This document shows positions 22,409 to 34,100 of a stretch of DNA of 64,000 bases, one piece after another. The stretch comes from Ciona savignyi (lineage: Eukaryota > Chordata > Ascidiacea > Phlebobranchia > Cionidae): the NCBI GenBank assembly GCA_000149265.1, contig CH003204.1, positions 271,535-335,534 of the forward strand, written 5' to 3'. Each line of letters begins with the position of its first letter. The stretch's first letter is position 1. The position numbers were made by a program, and so were the translations under genes. The notes below the pieces were generated by a model, which was given only the letters and a program-made list of their open reading frames with translations, did not search any database and had not been told where the DNA came from.

Positions 22409-24180
22409 TCAGTTTTTGTCACTTTCTTGTGAGCAGTGTGATGTTGTGTCATTGTTAGAAGTGTCGTCTGAGGATAACTCGTCGCTGTCTTTGTTGATTT
22501 CGTTTGTAATTACATCATTTACAACGTCTTTTAAAAGTAAACGTGCATTGGGGATTAAATCTGCTGAGTCACTTATCTTCTCAGACACGCTTTCTTCCTC
22601 GGTACTGTCAGCAGAAATTTGGGAAACTGTGTCAGGGATGTCTGTAGGAGTCTCTGGGCTCTGCAAAAGTAAACATTTGAAATCATTCAAGAACAATTCA
22701 ATTCGGCAGGATGCGCATGCTAGCGTTGGAATTTGGAATTACATGCCGTTTGATTCAATACGCAAGTTTAAACATACGGCATGGTCGATTAGTCTTCCTC
22801 AGCGGACGGAGGCAGTCATGGACAGTCGCAGTCGAAGGTTGAGGGATAGAAACCAAGTTAAAAATAGTTGGTTGTGTCTTTGGCAAAGACGATTATCGGA
22901 CATTGCTTGTTAGCAGCTTACACATTGTTATTATGCGTAAAAAATATTACGGAAAGGTATCAATCATATTAAACCTATAATGTAATTGCTGCGACAAACC
23001 GACTAGGGTGATAGAACGTTCTTCGATACGTTATTTCATTGAATGTAAATAAATTGCCTTAACCCACAATAATCTTGCCATTTAGGTGTTCAGCGATAAA
23101 CAGAACAGTTACTTGTTTGACATTGGCCACCAACTACCAGATTTTGTAGGGGCGTCAATGCCGAAAAGACTAGTAATTTTACCAAACCTACCGTTGAATT
23201 CCAACCATGCAGGCATCTATATGCTTCGGTTAGTTGTTCTAATGCTTTTGCATGGAAAATCATGTTGATATTGATGTAACTCGTCAATGCTAGGTAGAGG
23301 GCGTCGGTTCTCTGTTTCACGGCCTCCGAGAACCTAAACCGTCACGCAAAATGTTAACCCCCGGTAACTTAAAGACTAATATTACACAGCCGAGTGTGTT
23401 TGTGTGGCCGAATGGTTAACGCGACCGATATATTATCAACTATATAAAAATGTTTTAAAACGTGGCCATTATAGATTCGAACATTAGCCCCGTAAAAAAT
23501 ATCACACAGCCGAAATCTTGTTACACCCAATTGAAATACCTTCCGTTTACACGATCAATAGCTTCTTCTTTGAGCCGCCTTGCCTCTTGCACTCGGGCAG
23601 ATTTCATTGCCACCTCCCAAGCACGACCCCTTTCCTTCAGCTCTGCGTTGCTGGTTGTTTTCAGACTCGAAGTGAGTAAAAGGCCAGGATCTCTGCCAGC
23701 GTTCGCCCGGTTGTGGCTGTACTTTGCTTTTGTTTCAGCCACAATGCATCTTGTGGCGTCCCGAAGCAAGGTTTCCACTTGCTCTTTTAACTTCGGGAAC
23801 GCAGTGGTTGATTTGACATCAAAATCGTTCAAAAGTTTTGCCTCCGTCCGTTCGTAACTAGCTTTACGGTGCGCCTCTACATTGTACAAATGCTTTGCTG
23901 TTGATTTAAGCGCTTCGGGGAATCCTTCTGGCGACGCATGTGGATTGGATAAACACTCAGCTAGTCTTGTGATGTTGTCAATAAATTGACTGTTTCGTTC
24001 AACGAGTTTCTGGCTACGTTTTACTGACCGACCTAGCGCTAAGACCAACTCTTTCCTTTTTTGTTCTGGTATTGTGATTAAACGTATTACGTCATTTGTG
24101 ACGCTTCTAAGCTGTTCATATGCGACCTCATCTGGCAAAGGAGTCATTTTCGTGATTTTCTTTGTCACACAGCCCTCCAT
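22409..24180 (-). CDS. CIBAR1: CIBAR/FAM92 BAR-domain protein, 3 exons
   Basis: Exons 24180-23540, 23333-23192 and 22660-22409, phases 2 and 0, 344 aa. The first 260 residues are helical and highly charged, as in the FAM92 BAR domain. Residues after the first intron (INMIFHAKALEQLTEAY) match the diagnostic family segment that in vertebrates reads like IEMLFHGKALE. The C-terminal 84 residues are Ser/Asp/Glu-rich and likely disordered. Family members bind Chibby (CBY1), bend membrane at the ciliary base and support ciliogenesis. Only one copy is seen, so it stands for both vertebrate paralogues. The donor after NGR was chosen over one 13 nt downstream because only it keeps the frame. A SINE-A lies in intron 1. 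Convergent with the PDZ-ZM gene. Confidence 0.85.
23395..23505 (+). repeat. SINE-A copy in CIBAR intron 1
   Basis: GTGTGGCCGAATGGTTAACG head, decayed middle, and CCCCGTAAAAAAT end. Confidence 0.7.
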
Positions 24181-24588
24181 TTTACTACTGTAGCTACTTT
24201 GGTGATTTATTTGATCTAATTTCCGTGTGATTTTGGTTACTAGGCCACTTGGTAAGTGTGTATTCTTAGCCGATTGTTATGTCATAATCCTGAATACATT
24301 GTTCCTTTCATAAACTTTATTTACATTTGCAAACATTTTATATGGATTCTGATTTCTAACCTAATCAAATCAAAATGTCAAAGCAATATATTAGTTTTAA
24401 TTTAAATTGGGTGAAGATAAAATTTACAAATTTGTGGCATTATACTTCTCTGAACGAAAAACGATTGCTTTTGCTGCAAAACGATTTTTGCGAGATAGGT
24501 TTACTTATATAAGTCACCAACGGCAAATTTATTTACATAGAAAAAGAACTATGCACAACACGGTTAAATAGCTAAAAGAAATTACATT

Positions 24589-26414
24589 TCAGTTATCTGA
24601 AGTCGAAGAGGAAAGTCTACGCGTGTCGCTTAGAAGCCAAAATTCAATTTTCTTATTGGGCTCTGGTATATCCTTGAACGGCCTGTATCCTTTCTTATCA
24701 GCATAGTCACTGTACTTAATTACATTAAGCCGTTTTCCATTGCTTCGCCGAAGTATTGCCTGTGAATCTGCCGCAGTAGCCACAGATAACACCACTTTGC
24801 CGATGTTCTTTGCTTTTTCGTGGATTCTACAAAAAGAACAATATAAAATACACTTTAGGTTATGTGTAACACCTGTTAAAGTGGCCATGACGTTACCTGG
24901 AACATAGTTCTCGATTGATTGGCGTATCAGACAGGCACCGTTCAGAAACTGCCAATTCGATAATAAGAGAAGATGCTGTTAGATCAGCGTGCTCAGAGCC
25001 TTCACCAACAACCTTAACTTGATCTCCAATCTGAGTTGAAAAAAAATAATTGTTTCTTTTTCACTTATTTTGCAGCGAAATTAAATGTTTCTTTCCAATA
25101 TTTTTCCAAAAAGAAAAAGATTGTATTCACCGTTAAAATTTGGTTCAGTTTGGCTGGATTAAGACAGTCTATAACATCTCTATGTAGTGGTACGTCGCTG
25201 TAGTAACAGAGCACAAACCCGTACAGTCGCCCGGAAGTTGCGTCAAAAGCTCCAATTGAAAGCTTGTGGCTTACGATGGCCTAAAAAACATAATAATACA
25301 AAGGTTTATAATATTACACGCATACTTAAAAACACAATAATACATAAGCATAATGTTAGAAGCCTATTTTACAAATTAAAAAAATAATAATACATAAGCA
25401 TAATTTTACAAGCATACATCACTGCGACTCCATTGGCATGGCGTTTTGACAATGATAGAAATTCACAATTGTTGCACAATATGGCCAATTGTATTATTGC
25501 TAGCGCAACGGAACGGTAGTGGAACTATTGTGGATTCGAAACCATCTACTGAGCATAATCAGCTAGTTCATTTTGCTTGGTGCATAACGACGTTACCTAA
25601 TCAATTAATGGCTTAAATGAAATCTTTTCTACCGTATACAACACATAGCTTCAATAACTAAACTGTGAGTTATTGGATCGGATATCTCCGCAGGTGAATT
25701 CCCATCTCTGGGGTAAATAGGAATATCGTATCCTGCAGAGCAGCCTACTGTTAAATCGGTATCAGTTCATACAAGGACTGTGATTTGCATGGGTTTCACA
25801 AATTAGTCCGTCCGGTTAGTCTAGCGGTTAAGTGCGTGGCCTTTCAATCGAAAGGTTGCAGTTGCAAAACACTTTACGAACATTGCCTGAACCCAGCGGA
25901 ATAATGGGTTCTACCAAATTGAAGGAAAGTTTCTAGCATATACAGCACACTGCAATAGCTCCGGTAACTTGACGATGGGCGCAAGGTTATCTGACGATTG
26001 CCCGTGTGTTAACCCCATTGGTTTTCCCATTTACTAGGATAAATATGAATATCCTATCCTAACCTAAATTAAACCATAAAGTCTGACCGACTGCCGAAAC
26101 ATGTACATTCATACCCACTGAACCAGTAATTTTGTGGGGTTTGCGTCAGTAGCCTAGTAAATACAATTGTAAATTACCAACCTTGACATACACAGTGAAG
26201 AATGGTATGAGGTCGTTTTCATTCAGTTCCTTAAACCGGTACAAAGGGTCAAATGCAAGTAATTCTGTACTGGCTAGCTTTGCTACAGCTTTTGCATCTT
26301 TCTTTACGAGTTTTCTCTATTTGATTTTCAGTGACATCTCGAGATTTTACCTCTTGTATTCTTTAGTCCTGGCTCGGTCAGCGAAAATTCGTGTAATAAA
26401 ACACAGCGATACAT
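24589..26414 (-). CDS. GNAT-fold N-acetyltransferase-like protein (arylalkylamine/dopamine NAT type)
   Basis: Exons 26414-26351 (tentative), 26297-26182, 25280-25131, 25030-24897 and 24826-24589, about 233 aa. The order of segments fits the GNAT fold of arylalkylamine and dopamine acetyltransferases: an N-terminal helix region, a substrate loop with LSIGAFDATSGRLYGFVL, a central strand LIIELAVSERC, a helix RIHEKAKNIGKVVLSVATA, and a C-terminal KYSDYADKKGYRPFKDI block ending in a strand. Such enzymes move acetyl from acetyl-CoA to amines in the cytosol. The usual R/QxxGxG/A pyrophosphate loop after the central strand is not evident (LSDTPINREL stands there), so activity is uncertain. The first exon and its 53-nt intron rest only on phase agreement and have a poor pyrimidine tract. 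Confidence 0.65.
25806..26068 (+). repeat. SINE-B copy in acetyltransferase intron
   Basis: Head GTCCGGTTAGTCTAGCGGTT, body CCTGAACCCAGCGGAATAAT and CAATAGCTCCGGTAAC, tail AAATATGAATATCCTATCCT. Confidence 0.8.
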
Positions 26415-28379
26415 TTGATCAAATCATGTCGGCCTATATATCCGCATTAGTAGCTTCATGTTAAGCAGGTCACTTGGACTATGCGTTGTGACGTTTAATC
26501 TCTGAATCACGTGCATGATTTTTGATTAATGTATTGCATCAAATCGTTTAGGCTCCATTTAAATTTCCTACCCGTTTTACTACCACTGATTGACAATGAC
26601 GTAAAACACATGGCGTGAAACAGACGACTTTATATCCTTAGAATTGTGTACAATTTGATTAGCGGTTTACAGATCCAAAAATATAGCTTTTTTGTTTACC
26701 GGTTCAACAGCAGTTGGTTAACAGTTAACCAAACCTAGGTAACATAATACCTTGTGTTTACTCAGAGCTATTGAACGAGAGTCAACGCTTTTGTTCGCTT
26801 CTCTGTGGACGTGTATTATTTATCATCTCTAAGGTGTTTTTGTCATAAAAGCCTTTTATAAGAATCTAATTGTTAGACGTGGGTAGCCGAAACATTTCTG
26901 TTGCTTTGCTAGTACTCCCTATAGTAGTTATTTCGAATCACTGATAAGCAAGCAAGCGTACAATACCAGCTTTTTATATCTTAAATAGAATAGACAGTGT
27001 TACAAAATTACATTAAGCACAAAAACAGGAAAGGAGACAGTCTCTATGGGTAAACTTTTGAAAGTGCAAAACGTGGTATAACAGTGGAATTAAGTTTTCG
27101 AATGACAACGCTTGCTGCAGATTGTCCTATACCGGAAGGCATGGTCATGACAAATCTACAGCAATTAGTTTAAGGCGGTTAGCTGATTAGTCAGTCAGAA
27201 GATACAAACATAGTTAAAGAGAGTGTAATTGTTGTATTAATGCTGTTACAATGCGAGTTGTACGGTTGTGTGTCCGAATGGTTAAAGCGGCCGATACATA
27301 TACCGATTCTATACAAAAACGGTCTTAGTCACGACCCTATTTCGGGTTCAAAACTTGGCTCGGTAAAAAAACAATGCGAGTGGGTGACTATTAGGTTCAT
27401 TACGTCTGAAAAAACCACCTTGACAGTTACTAGTGAGGTGCAGTGATTATACAGAGTTAACAATGAGGCGAAGTGCGTATGTATGAAATACCACGGGATT
27501 TATAAACTCGATATTTTAATCGAGCTTATCAGTCGTATGTATTGTTGGTAACTATATGCCTTCGTTGTTAGATTTCTACGTGGATTGATTCCAGACCACC
27601 TACCTGTTATCGTATGCGGTTGCTATTCAGCAGTGGTAACAATCAGGTGACACAACTACTATAGCGTCGGCTCGAAGCATTGTTCTCGTTTCCGTTGTGC
27701 TGTGGAACTAATGATGAAACATACAGATCATCGACGGTTTAGATTTGCTGCGCTGGCGAAACAGGCTTCGTGGGACATGTACATACCTACGATAAGGTCT
27801 ACTGAGCGTCAATTTGAAAGGGCTAGAGTCAGTCTGCGGAACACCTATCTGGAGCGTGTATAAAATACAGACTACTGTAAAGTTGTAGCCGTTCTTCAAA
27901 GTGCACGGTTTATTAAAAATCCTTGTCGAAAATACGTGTCACTAGTACAAATATATTAGATCGCCATCTTGGAGTATTAGTTTCAGTTCTTAGGAACGAG
28001 GAAGTGTGTATTTCTTGATACAGGCCCCGTATAGGAAAATGCGATGGTGCTTTAGGTTCTGCTTTTCCACATAGTTCGGCAAACGTGCGCTTACAGCATG
28101 ACACGCAGTTGGACCTCGAATTTCGCTGTTGCCAATATTTCCGCTAGCAGACTGTGAAATGTCGTTGAGGTGTAGATAAATTGTGGCGGTTCAGACTTAC
28201 GCTGAAGTACAGTAGTACACTGCTTTGTCATTAAACAGTTGTAAAGAGTGCGCGTGTGTAGTTTGACGTTTCATTTCTGCGTAATTATCAAACAATCGCC
28301 AAAATAGGCTGACTTTTCTACTTTTGGTTTATTTACCTTATCAGGTATAGACTGGTAGGGACGGATTGGCTATGTCAAC
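26415..28379. promoter_or_regulatory. Upstream region of divergent acetyltransferase and fucosyltransferase genes
   Basis: No convincing exon was seen. A SINE-A lies at 27258-27372. The remainder is unique sequence of mixed composition. Promoters of both neighbouring genes are expected here. No TATA or other element could be placed with confidence. Confidence 0.45.
27258..27372 (+). repeat. SINE-A copy
   Basis: TGTACGGTTGTGTGTCCGAA head, CGATACATATACCGATTC, GGGTTCAAAACTTGGCTCGG and A-run. Confidence 0.75.
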
Positions 28380-30560
28380 ATGAGAAAGGCGATTCGATTC
28401 AGTCGACGGTTGATTGTAGGACTTGTGCTATGTATGGGAGTATACGTGCTGCATGTGAATGTGTGGCAAGTGGTGCAAACGAACAAGCTAAGAAAAGACG
28501 TCCAACAGGCCAACTTAGCTGTTGTACTTCGAAAACAGGCTGATGCCCAGCACAGCTTGCCGCCGGAATTTGTCTTTAACGAGGCAGATATGAAAGATGA
28601 ACATGGAAAGCCTTATCACATCATAATATGGAACGACCGTTCGGGAGTTCCCGGCTATCTCGCCAATCCGACGGAGTGTCTGGGTAACATCAGCTGTCAG
28701 ATATCTTATGATAAAGGAGCCGTCGCGGAGGCTCATGCCATAGTTTTCCCCGTCGGGATATCAAGGTCCCAGGCCCCAAGCGTAAGGTGAGGAAATGCGA
28801 TAATAGGGATATTCAATCGTCCTTTTTATGCCTTGTTCTTGGTGCACACACACACACCCACCCATCCACACATTCCCACCCACCCACACATACACACACA
28901 CCCATCCACACATTCACACACACCCATTCACACACACACCCATCCACACATACACACACATGCGCCTCGTCACCGTTGAGCAAACAGAGTTATGTGGGAA
29001 AAGAGATAATAGTACTGAACGCAGCTTACGCGCGTTAATTTACTCTTTTGAGTGTTATGATCCTTTTGTGTTGTGTACTAGCGAACAAGGTTTTACTTGC
29101 CGCTAATTTGCGTTTAGCCTAGCTAATCACGCACTGTATTGCATTGTGTAAATGGCACAATGATTAAACACAACGGCCCTGCGGTTATACTATAGGCAGA
29201 AACAAATCAATGCAATCAATGGATGTGTCAAGGTTCGTGATAGGCAGTAGTAATTCATTGGAAACTATATGGGAATCTAACAATGGCTCTGAACCTTAGA
29301 TTAAGCTCGGTTTTGGTAATTGTCTTTACAATGTTCGGTCGGATATATCAATTGAACAGTGCGTATTGTGGTGTGCAGTCCCGTGTGTTAGCCCACCTGG
29401 TTTTTCCATCTACGGGGATAAACATGAATATCCTATCCTATCCAGTCAATTGAAAGGTTGTGGAATCGAAGGCAACCGATAATTTTACGGCTGTGTACTT
29501 GGGCACTTTGCGAACATCACTTTAACCCGGTGAATTAATGGGTTTTACTAAATCAGAAACGTTGCAATTATATACACACTGCAATAGCTCCGGTTACCCG
29601 ACGGTGGGTGCGAGATAATAAAAAATACGTTTGCCTGTTAGGAACCACCGTTGCGTTTTTCGGTTCGCGTGGTTAAAACATGAATATCCTATTACCTGTG
29701 GTAAAATGTTATTTTGCAGAAAACCGTGGCAACTGTACGCTTGGTGGACGTTGGAAAGTCCACTACATTCCGGTGCTGGTTCTTCTTCTTTCGACGATTT
29801 TTTCAACCTAACAATTCACTACCGGTTGGACGCGGGTGTATATTCTCCATACGGAAGTATAAATTTGATTCTACGCGAGCTTAAAAAGGCCGGTGAGACA
29901 AAACTCGAACCGTTACTCGAGAAAAAGAGAAATTCTGGCAAGATGGCGGCGTGGGCGGTGAGCAATTGCTACGGGAAGCGGATGGAATATGCTCAGAGCT
30001 TGATTAAGGCTGGGTTGAAGGTAGACACTTTCGGAGGGTGTTTTGGTGGCCGACAGATCGGTGGGGGAAGGTATTCGGATTCTTTCTATTCTGAAATCAG
30101 CAAGTATCGGTTCTACTTTTCATTTGAAAACTCAATTAATTGTAAGGATTATTTTACTGAGAAATTCTGGTTTAACGGACTTCGAGCAGGCGCGGTGCCA
30201 ATAGTATGGGGACCGCGGAAGTCAGATATTCTTAAAGTCGCTCCGACGAAGTCGTTTATACACAGCAGCGATTTCGACTCGCCAGAAGCGCTGGTGACCT
30301 ACCTAAACTATCTGGATAAGAACGAGACGGCCTACGCAGAGTATTTGCAGTGGCGGACATGGATTGAACATCCGGAGCGGATGGAGACACGTTTAAGGAT
30401 GGAAAACCGCGAAAACGATCTAAGGAGCTTTTGCAAGCTCTGCAGCTTGGTGCAAGCTGATGGTAGGGACAGGAAAAGGGGGGTAAAATCCCCGGTAAGA
30501 ATCGTGCATTCAATACAAGAGGCGTGGATGGGGGCGGAAAAGGGTGAATGTCATAACTGA
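28380..30560 (+). CDS. GT10-family alpha-1,3-fucosyltransferase, 2 exons
   Basis: Exons 28380-28786 and 29720-30560, phase 2, 415 aa. A short basic cytosolic end (MRKAIRFSRR) precedes one signal-anchor helix (about residues 11-28), giving a type II Golgi protein. The acceptor domain contains WTLESPLHS and a PYGSI motif. The catalytic domain has SNCYGKRMEYA, VDTFGGC, then the family hallmark YRFYFSFENSINCKDYFTEK and GLRAGAVPIVWG followed by SFIHSSDF, which bind GDP-fucose. GT10 enzymes add fucose to GlcNAc of Lewis-type or core N-glycans. Vertebrate members often have a one-exon coding region, whereas this one is split in the stem-proximal part. An AATAAA poly(A) signal lies at 30936-30941. 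Which acceptor it uses cannot be told from sequence alone. Confidence 0.9.
28845..28965 (+). repeat. CA-rich microsatellite
   Basis: Imperfect CACACACCCATCCACACATT units directly after the first fucosyltransferase exon. Open frames through it are an artefact of the repeat. Confidence 0.9.
29385..29695 (+). repeat. SINE-B pieces in fucosyltransferase intron
   Basis: A tail piece (GGGATAAACATGAATATCCT) ends near 29445. A second copy's body (TTAATGGGTTTTACTAAATC and CAATAGCTCCGGTTACCC) then runs to about 29690, just before the exon 2 acceptor at 29719. Confidence 0.65.
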
Positions 30561-31122
30561 ACTTGGAATATCGAACCAACATTAATATTCGTACCAAAGT
30601 GCACTGTTGTTTTCTTGCCAATGTCGGTTGGTACAAAATTCTGCTGGCGGAACAGTGATATAACCAGGTTACGTGTTTAGTAGATGCTGTACTGATATAT
30701 ACCTATAACTATATTGTTCCTCAAGTTGTCTGTATTACTGACCTTACCCTATAGTTCTACTGTTATATATTTTGTGTTTTTTTTTATTTAACAACGCCAA
30801 TGTATGCGTGGGTCGCTTTCCCGCATCTAGCCACTTAGTACTTATATTTTGATGCAAATGATAATCGGTTCATAATCGTGTTTACTATTTCCGCTTCGAG
30901 TGGTTGATAACTATGCAAGGTGATTGCACTCCATTAATAAAGCATGCCGTGGCGTGATGCGTTGATATTTTATTGGCAAGAGAACATTTTGAACTTTCAG
31001 TGGAAAAGAGTACAAAAAAGGAGGGAAAAAGGGATTGGCGCAGTAAACACAAAGTCAAAAGTTTAAAGAAAACACTTCGAATTCTATGTACAAATGATTG
31101 AGGAAAGGGTAGAATCTGAGGC
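30561..31122. terminator. Overlapping 3' ends of convergent fucosyltransferase and MOS genes
   Basis: AATAAA at 30936-30941 on the plus strand and TTTATT at 30969-30974 (AATAAA on the minus strand) lie about 30 bp apart, so the two mRNAs should overlap at their 3' ends. No coding exon was seen here. Confidence 0.6.
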
Positions 31123-34100
31123 TTAGCATTTCGCTAATAGAGCCAAAGCTTGTTCAGCAGATGGTCGTGTTTCCGGGTCTGTGTTCCAGCAGGACGATAC
31201 GACATCAAAGTACTTTTTCAGTGAAGTACCAGATTCGACGGATTCTAAAAATCGGTTTGATGTTAATATATTTGTGCGCTTGATGAAAAGCAGAAGACAC
31301 TTGTCACAAGCTCCAGACAGAAAACAATACCGGAAAACAATCAATGCTAGACAATGCTTACCTGTTAAGTCGGGAAAATCCGGTATTTTTGGTCTCGCTC
31401 CAAAAGCAACTACCGAGAACACGGTTGCGTGGTTATGTTGGCCTGCGTATGGTAGTGTCCTGCTCCAAAGCTGCCACGCTATAAAAACAACATAAATTAA
31501 TGAAAACCACGCATAATCGTTGCAACGAAGTGTGTGTGGTTCGTATTAATTAAATCGTCACCTGTTATTCCGAGAGAATAAATGTCGGCTTTTGTGGTTG
31601 GCCATAACCCACGTAGCAGCTCAGGAGCACGGTACACGAAAGTCCCCATCAAGCAAGACCTTTAAAAACGACAGAATAATTATACAAAGACCAGATTTTT
31701 AGTCAAACATGATATGTCAGTCTCGCGTTTCGGCCGAAAGGTTGTAGGTTCGAAACTGGTTACTAGCTAGTCGGGTGGTGCAAGGCACTTAACGGACATT
31801 CCCTGTACCCAGCGGATTAATGAGTTCTACCAATCATACACAAAACAGTAATAGGGTGCGGTAACCCGACGGTGAGCGCGAGGTAATTTGACGATTGTCC
31901 ATCTGTTAAACCCTCTGGTGTTTCCATTATCAGGGGATAAACATGAATATTATATATCATATCACCAGTGCAATATAACTTTACGAGAAAATGAACTTAC
32001 GACGAATGAGCGGAACCGGTGGAAGAGAGGGAAACTTGGGTTGACAATCCGCTGGTCGAACTGCTGACGATAGAATCCGATGCCTGGCTCGTATTTCCAT
32101 CTTTCATATCCATACCAATTCCACTTCGGGAGCCAAGCTAGAAAATATGTTGTAGGAAATGAGTATATTGATCTACGTATATGAGATCTTTGTCGACGGT
32201 ATATACACGCACACAGTTCTTGTAATCGTAGTCTGACCGAACAGCTTAGTTGTTTTAAGGTTAGTGCGATGCTTATCAGATGAAGGGATACGGTTTCAAA
32301 ACTAGCCGCTATCACGCCATTTAAGCGAACATTACGTTTTTTTTGTGTACGGGATTAAAAAAGGAATATTCCGATGACGCACAGTAATTGAACAAACTCT
32401 GCCTTTCTGGACACAACCGCTCATGTGTGTGGATAGGATTGGATACTCATGTTTATCCCCGTAAAATGAAGAATGCAAGCAGGGTTTACACTAGGACTAG
32501 AGCAATCGCGTTCGCCGTCGGCTTACCGAGGCTATTGCAGTGTGTTGTGTATATTTAAGATGTTGTTTTAATTTTAGTAAAATCCACCATTGCACTAGGC
32601 TCAGGCAATATCCGTTAAGTGCCTTGTGTAAGTACACAACCGACTAGCTAGCGAACAGTTTTAAACATACAACCCAACGCTGAAATGCTTCGTAACCCAG
32701 ACACGTAACTAAACGTTCTTCCTATGACACCCACACAAGATAAAATGATTAATATTTAATAACTTACCAGATTATGTTGGTTTAACTTCGGACTGAGCGA
32801 GAGACAAGACCCAAAGTCACAGATTTTGCATTCGTCTTCGGACGTCACGATGACGTTGCTTGGTTTCAAATCCAAATGGGCCAGCCTATGCTGATGCAAG
32901 TACGCAAGTCCCTTCAAGATGTCGGATGCAAAACTATAAAGAAAAGGGACTGTAAGCACAGAAGATCAAACTTTTGTTTTAAATCGTTCTCTTCGGATGG
33001 TTTAGTTTAGTTAATTTTTTAGCTCTTTTAAAACAATATTTAAGGTAACACACTTTGCTAAGAATGTTTTTTTTGTATATTATTCAGTATAAGTGTCGGT
33101 CCACACAACCGTATATACTTGAAAATTTTAAAAGGCTAAAGGAAAAACGAAAACAAATAAAAATACTTATAGCACGTTACGGAAAAATCACCCTAAAACA
33201 ATTTAAGGGTGCATACGAACCGAATTATTCTTTGTTTTTCAATTACTTCATCTGAATCATTGATAATGTGGGACAAGTTTCTTTTCCCTGCGTGCTCCAT
33301 GACCACGTAGCTGCATTGAAGTTATATTTAGTTTTATGTATTGCAATATTTAAATATACAAAGCAAATGTGTTTGTATATAAGAATTGAAATAAAATATT
33401 CAAATACAATGTAAACCATAATATAAGCTATACAGTATGCATAGAATATTATTGCGGTTGGTTGCAACGTTTCTTATATTCAAATACATCTTGGAAGTGA
33501 CGATAGAAGCCACAAATTTCATAGCATATGTATCCTGTATGCGGTTAGTTTTAACGTTGAATTTGGGGATAAGATAGGATAGTCATGTTTATCCCCGTGA
33601 AGCGGAAAACAAGGGCGTTAACACACGGGCAATCGTCAGATCAGCTCGCGCACATCGTCGGGTTACCGGAGCTATTGCAGTGTGTTGCGTATGATACCAA
33701 CGTTCTTTCAATTTAGTAGAACCCATTAAACTGTTGGGTTCAGGTAGGAAATCTCCGTTAAGTACATTGCCCAAGGACACAACCGACTAGCTGGCGAGCA
33801 GTTTCTCCCCTGCTACCTTTCAAATGAAATGCGACGCACTATACGCCAGACTAACAATCAAGACGAAGTTTTGTATTGCTTACCAGGCATTCTTGGTCTC
33901 GGGTGAAAAAAGCGGCTGGATAACCACCAATGTTCGCACTATGTTTACGTGATTTAGTCGCAGTCCATTCATTTCTCCCTGCAAGTAGACGTGTTATATG
34001 CTGAATTTAATTAAATGATTATTTTGAAAATTTATTGGGCAATAAACATATTTTATGGTCGATCTGTTATACCTGGCCTTGAAAACATTTAAATGAATAA

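Noticed and set aside
28787..29106. Two open frames rich in His and Thr
   Set aside because: Both are translations of the CA microsatellite.
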